The notes beneath the pieces were generated by a model, which ran no database searches, was not told the origin of the DNA, and saw nothing but the letters and a program-made list of their open reading frames with translations. This document shows, one piece after another, positions 44,602-54,211 of a stretch of 64,000 nt of DNA. Both the position numbers and the translations under genes were made by a program. How positions within the stretch are numbered: position 1 is the first letter of the stretch; every line of letters starts with the position of its first letter. Source of the DNA: Acidimicrobiia bacterium (GTDB lineage Bacteria; Actinomycetota; Acidimicrobiia; IMCC26256; JAENVU01); NCBI GenBank assembly GCA_025361725.1, contig JANYJV010000012.1, positions 1-64,000 on the forward strand, in the 5' to 3' direction.

Positions 44602-45748
44602 GTCTGATCTCCGGCGTGGATCGGAACGGTGAAGGAGAACGTGGCACCGCCGCCGAAGGTACGACGGACGCCAATGGTGCCACCGTGCGCGATGACGATG
44701 GAGCGACAGATTGCAAGTCCGATGCCGGACGAGTTGCTGCCGCGCCCGCGTTCGAAGGGTTCGAACAGACGCTCGACCTCCTCGGGTGGGATCCCGATCC
44801 CCTGATCAGAGACCTCGAGACGCACCATCGGCTCGTCCGCAATTGCTGCGATCCAGACCTCGCTTCCGGCCGGAGCGTGGCGGGCGGCGTTGGCGACCAG
44901 GTTGGTCAATACCTGTTCGAGCCGTGAGTAGTCAGCACCGATGAGCGGGACGTCCGCCCGAACATCGACCCGCACGATGACGTCACGGAGGATCGGTGCC
45001 AGTTGTTTGACGCGGTCGGCGACGATGTCATGGATGTCGACGGCTTGACGGTCGGGCTCGAACACCCCGGCGTCGATCCGGCTCATGCTGAGCAGGTTGG
45101 CCACGAATCGATCGAGGCGGTCGACCTCGTCACACACCGTTGGAGGAGCTCGATGCGAGTCTCGGCGTCGTAGGACACATCGTCGCGGAGGTCGGTGGCG
45201 ACCGCGCGGATCGACGCCAGCGGGGTGCGCAGGTCGTGGGAGACCGAGCGCAAAAGGGCGGCCCGCTGCACGTCGAGTCGCTCGAGCTCCTCGGCGCGAG
45301 TCGCCTGCCGGGCGAGGTGCGTGCGTTCGTGACGGAGCTCTTCGACTCGTTCGTCGAGCGCGCGAATTCGCTGCGAGACCTCCGAGACTTCGGTCCGGCG
45401 GTGGACGAGTCGAGTGACGAGCTGGCCGACGAGGAGCGCGACCGCCACGAACGCTGCGAGTTCACCTCCTTGGTTGACGTCGGTGATGCTCAGGGTTCCG
45501 TAGGGCGGGATGAATCCGAGATTGAGCGTCAATGCGGCGGCGAGCGCAGTCACCACTGCCGCGATGGAACCCCCGACCGTGGCCGCCGCGACGACGACCA
45601 CGACGACCACGACGAGCGCAAGGGCGACGGTGGCGGGCGTGATCTCATCGCGTACCGGTTGCAGCACGACCCCGAGAATGGCGCTGGCGGCGACGCCAAC
45701 GGCCGAACCGAACCAGGGTGCGGTGCCGGAACCAGGTGCACGGGACAT
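44598..45748 (-). pseudogene. KdpD-like sensor kinase with one frameshift
   Basis: From ATG 45748 the product has four hydrophobic segments of the KdpD membrane domain and the H-box SVSHDLRTPLASIRAV. The frame then drifts at about 45134-45143, reading LLQRCVTRST and stopping near 45083. The kinase core continues in the neighbouring frame from CDEVDRLDRFV. Its N-box (NLVANAARH), G boxes (DQGIGIPPEE, GIGLAICRS) and end at 44598 are all intact. One added A in CTCCAACGG would restore one ORF of about 383 codons. It lacks the N-terminal KdpD/Usp cytoplasmic domains. Either a recent pseudogene or an assembly indel; all else looks under selection. Confidence 0.8.
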
Positions 45749-45756
45749 GTAGACGA

Positions 45757-45809
45757 GATCTTTGCGCGATCTTTGCGGGAGTGCGTGCCGTCTTGATCGA
45801 TTCTTGATC
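45757..45809. promoter_or_regulatory. two pairs of 11-bp-period direct repeats (KdpE-like boxes)
   Basis: GATCTTTGCG occurs at 45757-45766 and 45768-45777. TCTTGATC occurs at 45791-45798 and 45802-45809. Both pairs repeat every 11 bp, one helical turn, the arrangement used by OmpR/KdpE-type dimers. The region lies between the divergent sensor kinase and kimA, so it could regulate both. Confidence 0.6.
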
Positions 45810-45831
45810 CCTCCTGCGGTTGACTCGCGCG

Positions 45832-47814
45832 GTGACTTCTTCGTTTGTTCGCGATGCCGAGGCCCTCCGTCCCCTCCCCGCAGCTCCTCACACGGAGATT
45901 TCGGAGTCTCGGCGCTACCTGTTGAAGTCGAAGTTGCTCGGACGGGCGCTCGACACGGACCAACTGCAACATGAGCGGCTCGGGCGACCGACCGCGCTCG
46001 CCGTGTTCGCGAGCGACGCGCTCTCATCGACGGCGTACGCGAGCGAAGAGATCCTGCGGACCTTGATTCCGGTGGTCGGACTGCTCGCCTTTTCATTTGT
46101 GCTCCCGATCACGCTGGCGATGGCCGCGGTGCTCCTGATCTTGATGTTCAGCTATCGCCAAACGATCAAGGCCTACCCGTCGGCGGGCGGGGCCTACATC
46201 GTGACGAAGGACAACCTCTGTCTGCTTCCTGCTCAGGTCGCCGGGGTGGCGCTCCTGACCGACCACATCCTGACGGTGGCCGTCTCCGTATCGGCCGGTG
46301 TGGCCGCGTTGTATTCGGCGTTTGGTGGCCTGCGTCCGTATCGCGTGCCGATTGCACTGGGATTCATCGCACTCATTGCGTGGGGGAACTTGCGGGGCGC
46401 GAAGGAATCCGGCCGCATGTTCGCGGTACCCACCTACGCGTTCCTTGTGAGCATGTTCGCCATGATCGGCGTCGGGATCTACCACGCATTGGCCGGTGGG
46501 CTTCACCACTCGCCGCTCCCGGCGGACCACGTGCAGGTGGGCGCGGCGGGATCGGTCGGCATCTTTCTGCTCCTCCACGCGTTCGCGTCCGGTGGCGCAG
46601 CGATGACGGGCGTCGAAGCGATCTCGAACGGTGTTCCCGCGTTCAAGGCCCCAGAGTGGAAGAACGCACGGTCCACCCTGATGGTGATGGGCGCGTGTCT
46701 CGGCGTGATGTTCATCGGCATCTCGTGGCTGGCGATGCAGATGCACGTCATCCCGAGCGACAAGAAGACGGTGATCTCACAGATTGCGTCTGGCGTCTTC
46801 GGGTCGGGGACCCTTGGCCACGTCCTGTTCCTCGTTATCCAGGGAACGACGATGCTGATCCTGGTCCTGGCCGCGAACACGAGCTTCGCCGACTTTCCCC
46901 GACTAGCGAGCTTCCACGCCGACGACCACTTCATGCCGAAGCAGTTGACGAAGCGAGGCCACCGGTTGGTGTTCTCCAACGGGATCGTGCTGCTCTCGGT
47001 CACAGCTGCGGGTCTCGTCGTGTTGTTCCAAGCCGACGTCACGCACTTGATCCCGCTCTACGCGATCGGCGTGTTCACGTCGTTCACGTTGTCGCAGGCG
47101 GGGATGTCGGTTCGCCACCTTCGGCTGCGCGAGCCCGGATGGCGAGTCGGACTCGCCATCAACGGCACGGGTGCGTTCGTGACGGGGGCCGTCACCGTTG
47201 TGATTGCGATCACGAAGTTCACACACGGTGCATGGGCGATCATGGTGTTGGTCCCGGTCTTGGTATTCCTGTTGGTGCGGTTGAACCGTCAGTACGAGTC
47301 TGAAAAGGATCAGCTCTCGGAGGGTGCCTTGGCCGCGACGACCCTGCCGGTGCTGCGCCGCCACACGGTATTGGTGTTGCTCGATCGATTGGATCGCAGC
47401 GCGGCACGTGCCGTTCAATACGCACGCACGCTCCGACCCGACGAGCTGCGCGCCGTACACATCGCCGCAGATCCTGAGGCGGCCGAGGCGCTGATGGTGG
47501 AGTGGCAGACGTTGCCGTTGTCACGATTCCCGCTGGAAATCGTCGAGTGCCCGGATCGGCGCATCGCACGGGCCGCGCTCGAAGTGGTGGCGGAAGAAGT
47601 GGCGGACGGGCGGACCGAGGTCACCGTCCTGCTGCCGCGGCGCGAGTACCAGGAGTTCTGGCATCGGTTCTTGCACGACCGGACGTCGGATTCGATAGCG
47701 CGGGCCCTCGGGGCGCTTCCACATGCGAACGTCACGTTCGTTCGGTACCACCTCACGTCACCATCGAGCTCGCCGAACTTGGTGGCGACGGCGCCTGAGG
47801 TATCGCCGCACTGA
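45832..47814 (+). CDS. kimA: KimA-type potassium transporter
   Basis: A 660-residue transporter of the APC/KUP superfamily. The start SSDALSSTAYASEEIL, the loop SYRQTIKAYPSAGGAYIVTKDNL (two parts: SYRQTIKAYPSAG, GAYIVTKDNL), TGVEAISNGVPAFK and LAANTSFADFPRLA match B. subtilis KimA closely. About 12 membrane helices are followed by a cytoplasmic C-terminal domain (about 500-660) of universal-stress-like fold, which in KimA binds c-di-AMP. It imports K+ with protons. GTG 45832 was chosen over TTG 45820. The divergent KdpDE-like pair and direct repeats suggest K+-responsive control. Confidence 0.9.
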   Translation: MTSSFVRDAEALRPLPAAPHTEISESRRYLLKSKLLGRALDTDQLQHERLGRPTALAVFASDALSSTAYASEEILRTLIPVVGLLAFSFVLPITLAMAAVLLILMFSYRQTIKAYPSAGGAYIVTKDNLCLLPAQVAGVALLTDHILTVAVSVSAGVAALYSAFGGLRPYRVPIALGFIALIAWGNLRGAKESGRMFAVPTYAFLVSMFAMIGVGIYHALAGGLHHSPLPADHVQVGAAGSVGIFLLLHAFASGGAAMTGVEAISNGVPAFKAPEWKNARSTLMVMGACLGVMFIGISWLAMQMHVIPSDKKTVISQIASGVFGSGTLGHVLFLVIQGTTMLILVLAANTSFADFPRLASFHADDHFMPKQLTKRGHRLVFSNGIVLLSVTAAGLVVLFQADVTHLIPLYAIGVFTSFTLSQAGMSVRHLRLREPGWRVGLAINGTGAFVTGAVTVVIAITKFTHGAWAIMVLVPVLVFLLVRLNRQYESEKDQLSEGALAATTLPVLRRHTVLVLLDRLDRSAARAVQYARTLRPDELRAVHIAADPEAAEALMVEWQTLPLSRFPLEIVECPDRRIARAALEVVAEEVADGRTEVTVLLPRREYQEFWHRFLHDRTSDSIARALGALPHANVTFVRYHLTSPSSSPNLVATAPEVSPH

Positions 47815-48110
47815 TGCGGGTCCTCAGCGCACCCGAGAAGATCGGTGTCGTCCGGTGGCGAGACCTCGCGACGGTCGAGGGCACGGTGAGATCGCTCCGA
47901 GCGCGTCCGTGGGCTGAGAACGTGGCGAGCGTGGAATGCACGCTCGTCGACGGGACCGGCGGGCTCGAGCTGGTGTTTCTCGGGCGCCGAAATGTCGGTG
48001 GGGTGGGTCTCGGCACCCGAATGCGCGCCTCCGGCCGTGTCGGCGCTCATCACGGGCGGTTGGCGATACTCAATCCGGTGTACGAGCTGATGCTGGCCGA
48101 GAACGGCTGA
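47814..48110 (+). CDS. OB-fold nucleic-acid-binding-like protein
   Basis: A 98-residue protein that is essentially one OB fold: VEGTVRSLRARPW then VECTLVDGTGGLELVFLGRRNVGGV, and a GRVGAHHGRLAILNPVYEL end strand. The same small OB protein sits beside KimA/Trk-type genes in mycobacteria. It overlaps the kimA stop by one base (TGATG). Role unknown; nucleic acid binding is inferred from the fold. Confidence 0.75.
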   Translation: MRVLSAPEKIGVVRWRDLATVEGTVRSLRARPWAENVASVECTLVDGTGGLELVFLGRRNVGGVGLGTRMRASGRVGAHHGRLAILNPVYELMLAENG

Positions 48111-48146
48111 ACTGACGGCGCGGCCGAGCGGTATCGTGGCTGGCCG

Positions 48147-48222
48147 GGGTCGCTAGCTCAACTGGCAGAGCATCGGGCTTTTAACCCGCAGGTTCAGGGT
48201 TCAAGTCCCTGGCGACCCACCA
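48147..48222 (+). tRNA. tRNA-Lys (TTT)
   Basis: 73-nt body plus encoded CCA (48220-48222). The acceptor stem is GGGTCGC/GCGACCC, the D arm contains GCTCAACTGGCAGAGC, the anticodon loop is CTTTTAA (TTT), and the T arm is CAGGGTTCAAGTCCCTG. A TATCGT box 10 nt upstream (48132-48137) is a possible -10. Unlike the three tRNAs at 29.4-29.6 kb, CCA is encoded. Confidence 0.95.
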
Positions 48223-48362
48223 GATCGACCCTGCACGTTCGTCGACTTCACCAAGACTCGGCGGGATCGGGAGTTCGTAGCGATGGTCCCGTTTGAGAAC
48301 GGACGCGCTACGCCCTGAACCCCCGCGACGGAAGCGCATCACAGGTCGCGGAACGTTGCGAC

Positions 48363-49229
48363 TCAAGGTCGCGGTGTGCGCTGTGGTGTGCTTTCGATGA
48401 GGTCTTTGTAGGTTCCGAGGCGGAGACCGGCGCGTTTGACCGCGGCTGCAGCTGCTGGTGCGGTGAGCGCGGCGAGCTCCTGTTCCCAGTGGTAGCCCCA
48501 CCGATACTTCGCGCGGTCGGGATCATCGGGGCGGCCGGGGTGGACGGTGAGTTCGATGGAGGTGGGCTCGCGGGCCGCGACATCGATGAGGACGCGATCG
48601 AGGGTGGGCAGGTCGAGGTTTCCGGCGATCGCGATGCCGATCGAGTCTGCGGTGTAGCGGATCCCTCTGCGGTCGGCCTCGCGTGCGAGCCGGGCGGCGA
48701 GGGTGGAGACGCCGACGCCAACGAGTGTTGCGCGGTGGTAACGAGGGACTCTGACGGCGCGAATCCCGGCGTGGGCCGCGAGCGCGAGGAGAATCTCACC
48801 GACGCGCGGCCAGAGCTGGAGGTGTTGGTGTGCGTCGAGGTGGGTGATCGGGAGTCCCCAACCCTGAACGTGTTCGAGCTGCGTGGTGAACTCCCTCTTG
48901 ATGTCGTCCGGGTCCACGCGCCCCGCAAGTGCCCGCGGCAGGAAGTGCTTCCAGGTCAGGCTGAACCTTCCGGTCACGTCGAGGAGCGTGGGGATCTCGG
49001 CGGCTGACAGGAGCGGGGGGTCTTCGCCCACGATCGCGAGGTGTGCGCCCACGCCGAGCATCGCAGCGTCGAGGAGGCGGGGCGCGTAGACCGGGAGTGC
49101 TCGACCGTTGGCGAGCACCGAAGTGCTGGTCACGATCCCCTGACTGTGGGCGGCGAGAATGCCAGCCGAGACCCCAGCGGTCATGCCGAAGTCGTCTGCG
49201 TTCACGATGAGGAGCGGTCCGCGGGTCAT
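48363..49229 (-). CDS. YdjC/ChbG-family carbohydrate deacetylase
   Basis: A 288-residue protein of the YdjC-like fold with the metal-binding start LLIVNADDFGMT (Asp-Asp), the LGVGAHLAI strand and the HLDAHQH motif. The family removes acetyl groups from N-acetylated sugars such as diacetylchitobiose. Related proteins act with hopanoid or glycan pathways. Its ATG overlaps the stop of the PIG-V-like gene, so the two are coupled and may process the same glycan or glycolipid. Confidence 0.82.
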   Translation of the reverse strand: MTRGPLLIVNADDFGMTAGVSAGILAAHSQGIVTSTSVLANGRALPVYAPRLLDAAMLGVGAHLAIVGEDPPLLSAAEIPTLLDVTGRFSLTWKHFLPRALAGRVDPDDIKREFTTQLEHVQGWGLPITHLDAHQHLQLWPRVGEILLALAAHAGIRAVRVPRYHRATLVGVGVSTLAARLAREADRRGIRYTADSIGIAIAGNLDLPTLDRVLIDVAAREPTSIELTVHPGRPDDPDRAKYRWGYHWEQELAALTAPAAAAAVKRAGLRLGTYKDLIESTPQRTPRP

Positions 49230-50413
49230 GCCACGTACACGCCGCGAGCGTAGAACGATGACAAGATGAGCAAGAGCACCGCACTTCCCATGATCACCAA
49301 TCGGAGTGACTTCGGTCGGCTTGCCAACAGGGCGCCCGCGACGGCGAAACACGGGAAGGCTGCCAGTGCGTAACGGCCCATGCTCCAGAAGTTGCTCGTC
49401 GAGACCGCCGGGATGAGCAGTACGGCCGCGGTGTACGAGCCGTATCCAGGGCCGAGCCGTCGCCACACGATCGGGACCAACGCGAACGCCAGCAGCATGA
49501 CCGCAGGGTGCGCCAGGTACAGCAGCACCTGGGCCGGCCGGTGGATGTGGACAAGGTCCTGAAAGAACTTGATTTTGAACCACGTCCGGAAACCGGGTGC
49601 CTGATGCCACCCGCGTTCGGTGGCCACGAACACGAACGGATCACCGAACCGTTCCCACAGGTACCCGCACCAACCAACGAGCCCCGCCAGCGCGATCAGG
49701 ACACCGCCGAGACGCCATTGTCGGCTTCGATTGGCGGTGACCGCGGCACGTCGTAGCTCCACCGCTCGAACGATCAAGCCAAGCAAGAGTGCTACTCCAA
49801 CCGGCCGTCCCGCGAGGGCGACGATGCCGACCAATCCGGCGCCAACCGGATGATCATGCTCGAGCAGCACAAACGCGCCGATCGCCGCTGCGAGAAAGAG
49901 GGCATCGGAGTAGACCGCCCCGTACAGGTAGAAGGCGTATGGGTAGACGAGGAGCAGAACGAGGCCGCCCCACGCTGCTTCCCGACCCACCCGCTCCGAT
50001 GCCCAGCGCTCGAAGAGCAGCGTGGCAGTCAATCCGGCGCATACGGTGATCGCGATACCGGCGATCAGAACATCACCGGTGACCACCCCAACGGCCCGCA
50101 TCAGCAGCGGGTATGACGGGAAGAATGCGACCGCGGACTGGCGGCCGGGATGGAACGAATAGCCGTGCAGCGCGATCGACCGGTACCACCCGGCATCGAA
50201 ACGGACCCAACCACCAAGCCACGGCCGACCGGGAAAGAACCCCCACTTTCCGGTCCGGCCTGCCCGATGAACAGGCAGCCACGCACCAGAAGCCGCGACA
50301 ACCGTCCACACGACCGCCGCGACCCCGGCAAAGGCGCCCGCACCGCGCAACCGCTCAACCCGGCCTGACGGCGGGATCACCGACTCGACCGATGCGGCCG
50401 TCATCTCGCGCAC
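49226..50413 (-). CDS. PIG-V-like GT-C mannosyltransferase
   Basis: A 395-residue polytopic protein with about ten hydrophobic segments. The first loop has WVRFDAGWYRSIALHGYSF, where the acidic Asp and WYR fit PIG-V-type GT-C transferases, then AFFPSYPLLMRA. Such enzymes use polyprenyl-phosphate-mannose outside the membrane. GTG 50413 or ATG 50404 may be the start. It pairs with the downstream YdjC gene. Confidence 0.7.
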   Translation of the reverse strand: MREMTAASVESVIPPSGRVERLRGAGAFAGVAAVVWTVVAASGAWLPVHRAGRTGKWGFFPGRPWLGGWVRFDAGWYRSIALHGYSFHPGRQSAVAFFPSYPLLMRAVGVVTGDVLIAGIAITVCAGLTATLLFERWASERVGREAAWGGLVLLLVYPYAFYLYGAVYSDALFLAAAIGAFVLLEHDHPVGAGLVGIVALAGRPVGVALLLGLIVRAVELRRAAVTANRSRQWRLGGVLIALAGLVGWCGYLWERFGDPFVFVATERGWHQAPGFRTWFKIKFFQDLVHIHRPAQVLLYLAHPAVMLLAFALVPIVWRRLGPGYGSYTAAVLLIPAVSTSNFWSMGRYALAAFPCFAVAGALLASRPKSLRLVIMGSAVLLLILSSFYARGVYVA

Positions 50414-50501
50414 CTGTATTCCCCCCCGTTGTTCCTATTGGGTCTGTTCACAAATTCTGCGGAGCTGGTCTGACGCAGCCAGGCGCCGAGCGTGACGCGG
50501 C

Positions 50502-51689
50502 TTAGGGCGATAGCCCGCTGCAGGTTCGGCGGTGCTGCCATTCGGCCTGATCGGCGGCCGCAGCGCTTCCAGTGTCGGGAATTGGGATGCCGTGCGTGAT
50601 GCGTGCAGGTACCCAAGCGTACTGATCCACGTGCCGGCCGGTCGCAGTGACTTGCAAGACACCACTGCGGCCGGACTCGCCGTCTTCGCGCCAGTAGACG
50701 AAGTTGCCGAGCCCATAGGCGACCAGCGAGTCACCGACGCGACCGGCACCAAATACTCGGTGCGCGTGGCTCCCGACGATGATGTCTGCGCCCGCGCCGA
50801 GCAGGGCCTTGGCGAGGTCGCCCTGCTCACCCGAGGCGCAGAATGTGAGCTCGGTTCCCCAGTGGAGAAACACGATCAGCGTGTCGACCTGCGGGCGGAT
50901 AGTGCCCACGGCGGCGACGAGCCGGGTGCGGTCGATCGAGAACGCGACGCCGGCCTGGGTCTCGGTCGCCGACCATCGGGCGATGAGCCCGGGTTCGAGC
51001 CAGTCGAGCGCGCTCAGGATCGCGATGCGTTGTCCCTTGATGGTGGTGCGATACGGCCCGTATGCATCCGCCGCATTGTGGCCGATGCCGACGACCGGGA
51101 ACTTCGACGCCGCGATCGCGTCGAACGTGTCCTGCATGCCAAGAGGTCCGTAATCGAGCGCGTGATTGTTGGCCATGTTCACAACGTCGACGCCGGCGGC
51201 CCTCAAGGCAGCGAACGATGCTGCGGGGGAGCGGAAGTGGAAGTTCTTTCCGGTGATCGGTTCGCCTCGCGTTGTGATCGCAGTCTCGAGATTTACGATC
51301 GCGAGATCCGCGCTGGAGAGCAGCGGTGCGATGGGATCGAGGATGTGGTCGGGATCCGCGGTGAGGCGATCGGCGAGAACCGGAAGCCCGGTGGAGATCG
51401 CGCCGGGCTCGGTGTCGGTCACGTCCGGGAAGTGCACGTCGCCGCCGAACGCGAACGTCACCGGGTGACCACTCCCGGCCGGGCTGCGCGGTTCGCCTGG
51501 CGAAGCCGTGTTGGACGGCGTGGTTGATGATGACCGGAAGTCTGATGATCTCTTGGGTGGTGCGCTCGCGGCTCCGGTGCGCACGTGGGTGGTGTTCGGG
51601 TCCGGGTCCGTCGCGGACGCCACCGCGAGTGCGAGTGCGAGGCCACTCGCAAGGATTGCGCCGCCGGCGACGAGAAGGGTACGCCGCAC
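50502..51689 (-). CDS. CapA-family (PGA_cap) exported protein
   Basis: A 395-residue protein with an N-terminal signal or anchor (about 5-27). A Ser/Thr/Pro-rich linker (30-75) precedes the CapA metallophosphatase-like fold. Its motifs are FAFGGDVHFPD, LAIVNLETAI, VNMANNHALDYG, VFLHWG and IVGSHAHRVFG. The family is tied to poly-gamma-glutamate or capsule production and includes uncharacterised cell-wall enzymes. No pgsB/pgsC partners are present, so a capsule role is not proven. GTG 51689 is 6 nt behind a TAGAGT box (leaderless). Confidence 0.85.
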   Translation of the reverse strand: MRRTLLVAGGAILASGLALALAVASATDPDPNTTHVRTGAASAPPKRSSDFRSSSTTPSNTASPGEPRSPAGSGHPVTFAFGGDVHFPDVTDTEPGAISTGLPVLADRLTADPDHILDPIAPLLSSADLAIVNLETAITTRGEPITGKNFHFRSPAASFAALRAAGVDVVNMANNHALDYGPLGMQDTFDAIAASKFPVVGIGHNAADAYGPYRTTIKGQRIAILSALDWLEPGLIARWSATETQAGVAFSIDRTRLVAAVGTIRPQVDTLIVFLHWGTELTFCASGEQGDLAKALLGAGADIIVGSHAHRVFGAGRVGDSLVAYGLGNFVYWREDGESGRSGVLQVTATGRHVDQYAWVPARITHGIPIPDTGSAAAADQAEWQHRRTCSGLSP

Positions 51690-51695
51690 GACCGC

Positions 51696-51701
51696 ACTCT
51701 A
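51696..51701 (-). promoter_or_regulatory. -10 box of the CapA-like gene, leaderless
   Basis: TAGAGT on the minus strand ends 6 nt before GTG 51689, without a Shine-Dalgarno sequence between. Confidence 0.55.
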
Positions 51702-51867
51702 CCGAGCGGCCCTGGAGATGCACGGCTGCTCCTCAGTGTGGGGTCGCGACGACAAGCAAGCGGTCCCCGACCGCATGGCCGACAAAGATCGCGGGGCGGA
51801 GGGGTAGGGACTGCCCCGGGTTCGGTTGGCTCCTGACGTGTGAGGAGTCAACGGACCCACCCGCTGA

Positions 51868-52686
51868 TCAATACCCGCTGACGCAGGTGATTTCGGTGCC
51901 CGTGATCGGATGTGGGAACCGCAGATCCGTTGCGTGGAGCTCGATGGCCAGAGCCGAGAGTTTTTCGCCGGCGTAGAGAGTGTCACCGACGATCGGGTGT
52001 CCGAGGTGCGCGAGGTGGGCCCGGATCTGGTGGGTGCGGCCGGTGTCCAACGTGACGGCGAGCAGGGTCTGGTCAGGTCTTCGTTCGAGAACTCGCCACT
52101 GCGTGATCGCAGGTTCCCCGTCGGCGATCACGGCGCGCCGGTAGTCGAACGCAGGGTCGAGCCCGAGCGGAGCATCGATGGTTCCGGAATCGTCGGCGAC
52201 GATGCCCTGGACGAGCGTGCGGTAGGTCCGCGTCACCGATCCCTTTCCTAGCTGCTCGCGAAACGCGTCGTGGACCGCAGACCGTTTGGCGATGGCGACG
52301 AGTCCGTGGGCGCAACGGTCGAGCCGGTGGGCCGGATACGGCCGCCACGCGGCCCAATGGTGACCGGGGCGCGCGCCCGCGTGCCACAGGAACGCGTTGA
52401 TCAGCGTGTCTTCGCGGTGACGGCCGACGGGGTGGACGTGGATCCCGGCGGGCTTGTCGCACACGATGAGATCGTTGTCCTCGTACGCAATGGTGATCGC
52501 GCGGTCGAGCGGCACCAACGGATCCTCGAGCGCGCCGATCAGGCCCAGGACATCACCGGCGACCACGCGGTCATCCATACGGCCGCAGTGACCGTTGACG
52601 GTGATGCGCTGGCCTGAGATGAGCGGCCCAACCGCCCGGACCGGCACCGTCACGAGGTGGGCCTTGACGACATCGACCAGCCGCAT
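51868..52686 (-). CDS. RluA-family pseudouridine synthase
   Basis: A 272-residue enzyme that isomerises uridine in rRNA or tRNA. The catalytic Asp is in YPAHRLDRCAHGL, followed by the typical RTYRTLVQG, THQIRAHLAHLGHPIVGD and GEKL-type ends. The N-terminal 55 residues look like a small S4-like RNA-binding domain. The substrate position cannot be named. ATG 52686 is the first start in a frame that otherwise stays open upstream. Confidence 0.88.
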   Translation of the reverse strand: MRLVDVVKAHLVTVPVRAVGPLISGQRITVNGHCGRMDDRVVAGDVLGLIGALEDPLVPLDRAITIAYEDNDLIVCDKPAGIHVHPVGRHREDTLINAFLWHAGARPGHHWAAWRPYPAHRLDRCAHGLVAIAKRSAVHDAFREQLGKGSVTRTYRTLVQGIVADDSGTIDAPLGLDPAFDYRRAVIADGEPAITQWRVLERRPDQTLLAVTLDTGRTHQIRAHLAHLGHPIVGDTLYAGEKLSALAIELHATDLRFPHPITGTEITCVSGY

Positions 52687-52913
52687 CGGTGGGTGCGCGT
52701 CGTCCAGCTCGTAACCGTTGACGACGGGAGGCTCCGTTCCTGCGCGGGCGAGACGCCGAGATCCTCGACTGGCGCGGCGACGCTACCTGGCTTCCGGCCG
52801 CCGTGAGGTGGAGACGACGCGCTCGAGCTTCGCGCCCTCGCGGCATCGGTCGTTAGGCTCGCCGGGCCGCATTGTCCCCGTCGCCGCCATGTGGCTCAAC
52901 GGCAAGGAGTCCC

Positions 52914-54122
52914 GTGATCGCAACGTCTGCTTTCGACCTCGACCTCCCGGTCTATGAACCGGACGGGCTCAGCCGGGCCGATCGGATGGCGCACCTGGCG
53001 TCGATCCGGAGTGAGCACTGGCTGGCTCGCAGTCCGCTCGGGTTCGCGGTGATGCGTCACAGCGACATCGTCTCGGTGCTGCGAGACCGTCGGTTTCATT
53101 CTGCTTTGTCGCTCCTGCCCCAGATGCAGGGTCTGCCCGAGGAGTCGATCGAGAAGCGCCGGCCGTCGATTCTCTCGATGGAGGGCGACGAACACGCTCG
53201 GGTCCGTCGTCTGGTCGCACCCGCGTTCACTCCCGCGGCCGCCAATCGCCTGCGCCCGTTCATGGACGAGGTCATCGCCGAACTCCTTGATGGCATCGCG
53301 GCCTCGGGGAGCTGCGACTTCGTCGCCGCGGTGTGTGAGCCCTATCCGATCCCGATCATCTGCGAACTGCTGGGCGCGCCGAGGCAAGATTGGGAGCTGT
53401 TCTCGCGCTGGGCGACGGACATCTTCCGCATCTTCAACCAGAACCTGGCCGAAGATCTCCCTGCGGTGCAACGTGCCGGCGCGGAACTCGAGACCTACGT
53501 GAGTGAACTCGTCGACCGGCGTCGCTCGGACCCGAGCGACGATCTGTTGAGTGTGTTGATCGCGGCCGAGGAGGCCGGCGATCGTCTCTCGACTGATGAG
53601 CTGGTCATGTTGGCCGAAGCCGTCCTGATGGCCGGCACGGATACGACTCGGAACCAACTCGGGTGTTCGGTGGCGTTGCTGCTGACGTTCCCGGAGCAAT
53701 GGAAGGCATTGGTGGCCGACCCCGGACTCGCGGCACGAGCGGTCGACGAGACGATGCGCTACCTCGGGGCGGTCCAAGGCACGATCCGGGTCGCGTCCGA
53801 AGACATCGTGTACCGGGACGTGATGTTCCCACGCGGCACGTTGGTGTCTTGCGCATTGTCGACGGGCAACCGCGATCCGCACTTCGTCGACGATCCCGAG
53901 ACGTTCGACATCACGCGCGAGTCCACCGGCCCGCACCTCACGTTCGGGTCCGGGATCCACTACTGCCTCGGCGCGCACTTGGCGCGCGCGGAGCTGCAGG
54001 CGGCGCTCGGCCTGCTCGCAACGCGATTTCCGGATCTCGCGCTCGACGGTGACGTCGAGTGGAAGCCCGAGACCTTCGGAATCTGGGGCCCGTCCCGGTT
54101 GCCAGTGCTCTGGACTACCTGA
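52914..54122 (+). CDS. cytochrome P450
   Basis: A 402-residue P450 with I-helix MAGTDTTRNQLG, E-R pair in DETMRYLG, and heme loop FGSGIHYCLG near residue 345. It differs from the CYP142-like enzyme in substrate regions, and I cannot assign a family number. The start GTG 52914 follows AAGGAG. A TAGGCT box about 55 nt upstream (near 52855) is a possible -10. No ferredoxin or reductase gene is adjacent. Confidence 0.87.
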   Translation: MIATSAFDLDLPVYEPDGLSRADRMAHLASIRSEHWLARSPLGFAVMRHSDIVSVLRDRRFHSALSLLPQMQGLPEESIEKRRPSILSMEGDEHARVRRLVAPAFTPAAANRLRPFMDEVIAELLDGIAASGSCDFVAAVCEPYPIPIICELLGAPRQDWELFSRWATDIFRIFNQNLAEDLPAVQRAGAELETYVSELVDRRRSDPSDDLLSVLIAAEEAGDRLSTDELVMLAEAVLMAGTDTTRNQLGCSVALLLTFPEQWKALVADPGLAARAVDETMRYLGAVQGTIRVASEDIVYRDVMFPRGTLVSCALSTGNRDPHFVDDPETFDITRESTGPHLTFGSGIHYCLGAHLARAELQAALGLLATRFPDLALDGDVEWKPETFGIWGPSRLPVLWTT

Positions 54123-54199
54123 CCAACCGGGCGAACGCGAGACCGTGTTCGCAGGCTGAGCGCACGAACAAGAGGCGTAGGTCCGGCACGCTCGGCCGG

Positions 54200-54205
54200 T
54201 ACGCT
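54200..54205 (+). promoter_or_regulatory. -10 box of the LuxR-type regulator, leaderless
   Basis: TACGCT ends 6 nt before ATG 54212, with no ribosome-binding site between. Confidence 0.5.
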
Positions 54206-54211
54206 CGCCGC

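Noticed and set aside
48223-48362. Possible gene or RNA between tRNA-Lys and the YdjC gene
   Set aside because: Only a short repeat of GGTCGCGG is visible; no ORF with a start signal and no convincing fold.
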